DNA from: Clostridium_AB sp036639235
GTDB lineage: Bacteria; Bacillota; Clostridia; Clostridiales; Caloramatoraceae
DNA: 64,000 nucleotides
Direction of reading: 5' to 3'
Assembly (NCBI RefSeq): GCF_036639235.1
Contig: NZ_JAVWJB010000005.1
Coordinates: 24,505 to 88,504, forward strand
Shown: positions 59,756-64,000 of the stretch, piece after piece
Layout of the letters: each line of letters begins with the position of its first letter
Position numbering within the stretch: position 1 is the first letter of the stretch
Translations under genes and position numbers: made by a program
The notes under the pieces: generated by a model
Told to the model about the DNA's origin: nothing
The model's database searches: none
The model's input: the letters and a program-made list of their open reading frames with translations, nothing else

Positions 59756-61891
59756 TTAGTCCTCTGCAAGACCACTTTCTTTAAATTTATTCTTAAATAA
59801 TTCTCCAAGACTTCTATCCTTAGTAGACATATATACTCCAAGGACTAATGAGACTGAAAAGAATATTAATAATACAATAACATCCTGCATAACAGCTGAT
59901 GGTATATATCCAGCTACTGCTTCTCTCATAAGTCCTATTGCATATGTGAACGGAAGGAATGGATTAATATTATTAAAAAATGTAGGTGTAACCTCAACAG
60001 GGAATGTACCTCCTGAAGATGATATTTGTAGGACTAATAAAATTACACTTAATGCCTTACCTACAGCACCTAAAATATAGGTTAAGCTATAAATAATTGT
60101 TACAAACACTATGCTTATCAATACTCCACTTAAAATAAATAATAATGGACTACTATTATATGTTCCAAGAATAAACACATCTCCAAGGGTTACTATTAAA
60201 GCCTGCATTATTCCTATTGTAATAAAGGTTAGTAACCTTCCTAAATACCTTGATGTTTGACCTATATTATCAGCTACTGCATTAGTTGATAATATTGAAA
60301 CAAGAATCAATCCTCCAACCCATAATGCTAAAGTTGTAAAGAATGGTGACATAGCTGAACCGTAGTTAGGTACAGGATATATCCTCTTATCTACTATCTG
60401 AACAGGGCTAGACATAAAGTCACTTTCTTTTTTAGCGTCACTCTTAAGAAGCTTAAAAAGCTCCTGAAACTTCTCATCTGAATTAAGTGTTCTAACTTTA
60501 TCTGCTGTACTCTTAATAAGGCTAACAGCATCATCCATATTACTATTTACATCCTTAAGAACTAGGCTTCCATCCTTAACTCCCTTATGTGTTTCCTCAA
60601 CTAGAGACTTAATCTTTGGCATATTACCCTTAGCATCATTAAGAACTATACTTGCTTCGTTTAAAGTGTGTGAAATTTCTCCCACAGCCTTATTAAAATC
60701 ATCTTTATACTTACCATTAAGTCCTGTAATTATTTCTGAACTCTTAGATGATACCCTTAATAATGCTGACTTAATATTATTAATTGTACCCTCTGTAATT
60801 TCAGCACCACTATTAATCTTACCTTCTAGTTCAGTTATCATGGTTATTGATTTCTCAACATTAGTACGTAAAGATACAAGTTCTACTCTTATCTTGTCTA
60901 GGTGTCCATTTTTATTGATACTATCTATATAGTCAATTGACTTATTAATAATAATTAATGCATTTTTCTCTGATCCTTTAATTATTGAAAGTCTTTCTAG
61001 TATCACCTTAGAGGCTAAATTTACATCCTCTGGTGATAAAATAGAATTCATATTATCCGCTGTGTTTTTAATGTGGATTAGGTCTGCTTTAATAACCTCT
61101 GAGGATGAAATTATATCATCAGCTGCTGTATTTACAAACTTAATAGAATTATCTATTATGCTACTTGACTCATTAACTATACTATTAATCCTTGGCATTT
61201 GGTTATTTAGATCTCCTAGAAGCTTATCTGCATCTACTGACCCATTATATAAATTCTTAACTGAAGACTTAATATTACCTGTTTGACCCTCAAGGTCAAA
61301 TAATATCTTCTCAAACTTAGCTATTAAAGGAAGCTGCTCCTCAATCTTAATATCTAATTCATTAAGCCCCTTAATAGCTGTAGTTGTAACCTCTGCAATA
61401 AAGCTCTTAGTTATCTCATCTTTAATTACAGATGCGCTTTTTTCTGTAATCTTAGGTGCTACAGCATTTCTCTTCTCATTTACTGTATATATAAGCCTCG
61501 GCTTAACAGGATTCTCCTTAAGTATAGACATAATATCTTTGGTAAAATTCTTATCTATCTTAATAGATGCATAATATCTTCCCATTTCTAGTCCATTTGA
61601 TGCCTCACTATCTGATACAAAATGAAAGTCTAGTGTTTTGTTGGCCTTAAGATTGTCTACAACTTGATTCCCTATATTAATCTTCTTATTATTAAGACTT
61701 CCTCCAATATCATCATTAACAATTGCAACAGAAACCTTTGATAAATTCCCATATGGATCCCATGATGACTTAATATTAAACCATGCATAAAGTGATGGTA
61801 ATATGGCTAGACCTAAAATAACTATAATTGCAATAACGTTTTTAGAGATATTTTTCATATCCCTTGTATATACCTTAAAAATGTTTCTCAT
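59756..61891 (-). CDS. YhgE/Pip-type ABC-2-like membrane protein
   Basis: 711 residues. N-terminal helix (21-41) after MRNIFKVYTRDMKNISKNV, then a long external coiled region (about 50-480) with many Asn/Ser/Ile heptads, and five to six C-terminal helices (about 520-700) with GRLLTFITIGIMQALIVTLGDVFILG. The first 100 residues contain ADSEASNGLEMGRYYASIKIDKNF, typical of YhgE/Pip proteins used as phage receptors or in type VII secretion associated loci. No T7SS genes are adjacent. Single gene. Confidence 0.88.
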   Translation of the reverse strand: MRNIFKVYTRDMKNISKNVIAIIVILGLAILPSLYAWFNIKSSWDPYGNLSKVSVAIVNDDIGGSLNNKKINIGNQVVDNLKANKTLDFHFVSDSEASNGLEMGRYYASIKIDKNFTKDIMSILKENPVKPRLIYTVNEKRNAVAPKITEKSASVIKDEITKSFIAEVTTTAIKGLNELDIKIEEQLPLIAKFEKILFDLEGQTGNIKSSVKNLYNGSVDADKLLGDLNNQMPRINSIVNESSSIIDNSIKFVNTAADDIISSSEVIKADLIHIKNTADNMNSILSPEDVNLASKVILERLSIIKGSEKNALIIINKSIDYIDSINKNGHLDKIRVELVSLRTNVEKSITMITELEGKINSGAEITEGTINNIKSALLRVSSKSSEIITGLNGKYKDDFNKAVGEISHTLNEASIVLNDAKGNMPKIKSLVEETHKGVKDGSLVLKDVNSNMDDAVSLIKSTADKVRTLNSDEKFQELFKLLKSDAKKESDFMSSPVQIVDKRIYPVPNYGSAMSPFFTTLALWVGGLILVSILSTNAVADNIGQTSRYLGRLLTFITIGIMQALIVTLGDVFILGTYNSSPLLFILSGVLISIVFVTIIYSLTYILGAVGKALSVILLVLQISSSGGTFPVEVTPTFFNNINPFLPFTYAIGLMREAVAGYIPSAVMQDVIVLLIFFSVSLVLGVYMSTKDRSLGELFKNKFKESGLAED

Positions 61892-61952
61892 AGTATCCTC
61901 CTTTGTTCCTTGTTTATTCTCCCCATAATGTATGTAATTTATAAATAAAAAA

Positions 61953-61976
61953 CTAACGGCAATTCATTGCCGCTAG
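61953..61976 (-). terminator. Terminator of the 25-residue microprotein gene
   Basis: On the minus strand stem CTAGCGGCAA / TTGCCGTTAG (one G-T pair) with a TGAA loop, followed by TTTTTTA, begins just four bases after the microprotein stop. Confidence 0.88.
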
Positions 61977-61980
61977 CTTT

Positions 61981-62058
61981 TTAAACACCTATGTATATAA
62001 TATACCCAATTAATACTGAGCAAATAACTGTTAAAATCCTTGTTGAATTATTACCCAT
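61981..62058 (-). CDS. 25-residue membrane microprotein
   Basis: Begins MGNNSTRILTV and continues as one hydrophobic helix with a Gly-Tyr pair to the end (VICSVLIGYIIYIGV in part). GGTGAT precedes the ATG by five to six bases and a private terminator follows the stop by four bases, so it looks like a genuine tiny transcript. Short positive residue (Arg7) followed by 18 hydrophobic residues predicts a single membrane helix. No similar gene known to me. Lies between the YhgE gene (on the same strand, further on) and the histidine kinase. Function unknown; could be a regulator of one of these membrane proteins. Confidence 0.6.
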   Translation of the reverse strand: MGNNSTRILTVICSVLIGYIIYIGV

Positions 62059-62155
62059 TAAAATCACCGACCTTGAATTTCTTAATATTAGTATAGTACC
62101 TTTAATTGATATATTTTAAACATACTAATGTAGTTTCGTTTACAAATTAGTTAAA

Positions 62156-63928
62156 TTATTTTGTAAAAGTAACAATAACCTTAAAAAGATCTCCATCAAC
62201 TAATATATCAATAATTCCACCATGTGCATCTACTATACTTTTTGCAATAGAAAGTCCAAGTCCATTACCTTCAACCGATGAATTTCTCGCCTTATCTCCC
62301 CTTGAGAACCTTTCAAAGAATTCACCTTGGCTAATCAGTATCTTCTCTTTAGAAATATTCTTAAAGTAAATACTAACCCTATCCTCTTCCTGAGCAATAT
62401 CTATATAAGCCCTAGTTCCCTTTAAAGAATACTTAATAATATTAGTTACTAAGTTCTCAAACACCCTAGAAACCTTATTTCCATCAAGACTCAGTTCTAT
62501 ATTATGACTGTCTGAATTAACAATAAACTCAATACCCGAAGACTCTATATTAGTAGAAAGCTCCCCTAGTGTTTGACTAATCAGTTCAACCACATTAACC
62601 CTCGAAAGATTAATCTGAGCCTTTCCGCTTGTAATCTTAGATATCTCAAATAAGTCATCAATTAACTTTTTAAGCTTATGTCCCTTATTATTAAGAACCC
62701 TAATATAATCTTCTCTTTCACTATCAGTAATATCCTTATTAAGAAGAATATCAGTATAGTTAATAATAGAAGTTAATGGAGTCTTTAAGTCATGGGATAT
62801 ATTAGTTACAAGTTCTGCCTTAAGCCTTTCATTTTTAATTCTGTCATTAACAGCATCACTATAACCCATTTTAAGGTCCTCTATATCCTTAGCAAGTATC
62901 TTTAGATTATAGCTTCTAACCTTGTCTTTAAACTCTGCTGAGCTTGAATCACTTGTATAGTCTTCTATTTTTCTAAGATCCATAGATAGATTAATCATAT
63001 ACACTAAACATATTACTACTCCCAAAAATAATACTGCCATAAATTCAAAATTCCATCCATATCCAAGTACTACTCCTTGAAACATACCTATTATAACTAA
63101 AGTTCCAACAACTATAACCTTGAAAGTTATTCCCTTCTTTGTAAACAGCTCAAAGAATACAGAATTAATCCATTTTAATATTAACTTAACTATTTTATAT
63201 AAATATAAATTTTGAATAGTTTCCTTTAATAATTTTCTATTTCCAAATATAATCATTAAAACTATTAATACCATTGTAGCAACTGATGCTATATATAATA
63301 TAAAATAAGTCTCTTGTTTTTTCTTGCATATATTTTTTTCTTTATCTATTATTGCAAATTCACCATCATTTACAAACTCATACCTTGGAATCCAGAATCT
63401 AAACTCATATTTCTCAGGATTTTTTGTATAAGAGTTTCCCTTATCATCCATATCATCAAAATTAGATCCGCTTAAATTAAATCCATCTAAATATTTAGGT
63501 TTTGCATCTTCCCTAATTAGTTTATCTAATATAAATTGATCCTCTCCAAGATTGTACTTATCATATACTTCCTTAGAATTAGTAAATAGAGCTTTATCTA
63601 CTTTATTAAATACTACATATTTTATATGTTGCTGCTTATAAAAATCGTTAGCCATTGATTTATGATTACTTGCCTCTTTATATAAACTTAAATATTTAGT
63701 AGTCCCAAGTATTTCATAAGCAACTATATTTTTATCTCCACTAAAGTTCTCTAACTTTACTGTAGCATCAATAGATTCCCGTGTCATTGGCCCATTGTAC
63801 TTTGTGTACCTACTCATTTGCTCAAAATAATCAGCTGTTATAAATAATCCCACTAATATAATAATAGAAATAAAAATATGTTTTATGAAAAAACTTGGAA
63901 TAGACTTAAGCTTCGATTTTGTATCCAA
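62156..63928 (-). CDS. Sensor histidine kinase
   Basis: 590 residues from TTG 63928 (its start overlaps the response regulator stop; GGTGTGGGG site). Membrane helices near 13-30 and 205-225, and two more near 275-320, with an outside domain (31-200). The H-box NISHDLKTPLTSI, N-box FENLVTNIIKYS, and G-box GNGLGLSIAKSIVDAHGG are intact, so autophosphorylation and transfer to the neighbouring regulator are expected. The class resembles VanS/PhoR-type kinases but signal unknown. A WYF-like outside motif is not recognised. Confidence 0.92.
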   Translation of the reverse strand: MDTKSKLKSIPSFFIKHIFISIIILVGLFITADYFEQMSRYTKYNGPMTRESIDATVKLENFSGDKNIVAYEILGTTKYLSLYKEASNHKSMANDFYKQQHIKYVVFNKVDKALFTNSKEVYDKYNLGEDQFILDKLIREDAKPKYLDGFNLSGSNFDDMDDKGNSYTKNPEKYEFRFWIPRYEFVNDGEFAIIDKEKNICKKKQETYFILYIASVATMVLIVLMIIFGNRKLLKETIQNLYLYKIVKLILKWINSVFFELFTKKGITFKVIVVGTLVIIGMFQGVVLGYGWNFEFMAVLFLGVVICLVYMINLSMDLRKIEDYTSDSSSAEFKDKVRSYNLKILAKDIEDLKMGYSDAVNDRIKNERLKAELVTNISHDLKTPLTSIINYTDILLNKDITDSEREDYIRVLNNKGHKLKKLIDDLFEISKITSGKAQINLSRVNVVELISQTLGELSTNIESSGIEFIVNSDSHNIELSLDGNKVSRVFENLVTNIIKYSLKGTRAYIDIAQEEDRVSIYFKNISKEKILISQGEFFERFSRGDKARNSSVEGNGLGLSIAKSIVDAHGGIIDILVDGDLFKVIVTFTK

Positions 63929-64000
63929 TTCCCCACACCACCTTTATATATTTTGGTTCTTTAGGATTAATTTCTATTTTCTCTCTTATCCTTCTTATAT
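63906..64000 (-). CDS. OmpR-family response regulator (C-terminal end only)
   Basis: The last 30 residues are visible and end at TAA 63908-63906: IRRIREKIEINPKEPKYIKV then VWGIGYKIEA. This is the recognition-helix to wing end of an OmpR/PhoB winged-helix DNA-binding domain. It overlaps the start of the histidine kinase gene by 23 bases, giving a coupled two-component pair. The receiver domain lies outside the window. Confidence 0.88.
   Translation of the reverse strand, partial: IRRIREKIEINPKEPKYIKVVWGIGYKIEA

Noticed and set aside
1..64000. Search for CRISPR arrays, insertion sequences, phage genes, tRNA and rRNA
   Set aside because: I saw no regularly spaced repeats, transposase or integrase genes, CCA-ended cloverleaf sequences or rRNA blocks.

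Overview
The window reads as a low-GC, endospore-forming Clostridium-type Firmicute chromosome. Coding sequence is strongly AT-rich and Shine-Dalgarno sites are strong. Typical genes are present: a GerQ-like coat protein next to a SleB/CwlJ-type hydrolase, a class II fructose-bisphosphate aldolase, a T-box-controlled glycyl-tRNA synthetase and a TupABC tungstate transporter. I see no rRNA, tRNA, insertion sequence, phage or CRISPR array. Both ends cut a gene: a nucleoside kinase on the left and an OmpR-type response regulator on the right. A 100-base run of N at 14349-14448 is flanked by a perfect 55-bp repeat; collapsing it restores an intact reading frame, so it is an assembly seam.

Layout. 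1-4.5 kb: kinase, SUKH protein, DUF421/DUF4363 membrane pair, fba. 4.5-10.9 kb: diguanylate cyclase response regulator, NdpA-like nucleoid protein, an operon of DUF5685 protein, a J-domain protein with a cysteine-string tail and a membrane protein, then CYTH, AEC transporter and phosphoesterase. 10.97-14.7 kb: FliK-like and FlhB-tail-like genes without other flagellar genes, DUF2225 and DUF155 proteins. 14.7-23.5 kb: methyltransferase, stress proteins, AlbA_2/Schlafen-type protein, a highly structured repeat region, glyS with its T-box, HesB protein, PPDK regulatory protein. 22.6-30.8 kb: EamA and MATE transporters, ddl with a DdlR-like regulator, MIF-like tautomerase, HAD phosphatase, class V aminotransferase. 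30.9-36.5 kb: divergent pair of carboxypeptidase-regulatory-like repeat proteins, then a sulfur/redox group (MOSC, EFR1 ferredoxin, Cys-rich miniprotein, thiI, cysteine desulfurase). 36.6-45.2 kb: isoaspartyl dipeptidase, chemoreceptor, cwlJ-gerQ germination pair, lysA, tupCBA, TauE/DUF1634. 45.4-54.7 kb: unknown protein, DUF445, L,D-transpeptidase, tyrS, EAL protein, LTA-synthase-like protein. 54.8-64 kb: folK-folP-folE2-queD operon, zinc ribbon, DUF606 transporter, mnmA, YhgE/Pip protein, a 25-residue membrane microprotein, and a two-component system.

How genes work together. folE2, a PTPS with the CExxHGH signature, folP and folK can make folate without folB. thiI and the adjacent cysteine desulfurase form a tRNA thiolation unit. 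cwlJ-gerQ form a cortex-lysis pair used in germination. ddlR-ddl form an autoregulated D-Ala-D-Ala unit. tupABC has a strong promoter and a structured leader. The best candidates for undescribed biology are the DUF5685/cysteine-string J-protein/membrane-protein operon, the multi-hairpin 3' region at 18.67-18.86 kb with a relative at 49.45 kb, the tupA leader, the membrane microprotein at 62.0 kb, and the flagellum-free FliK/FlhB-tail pair.
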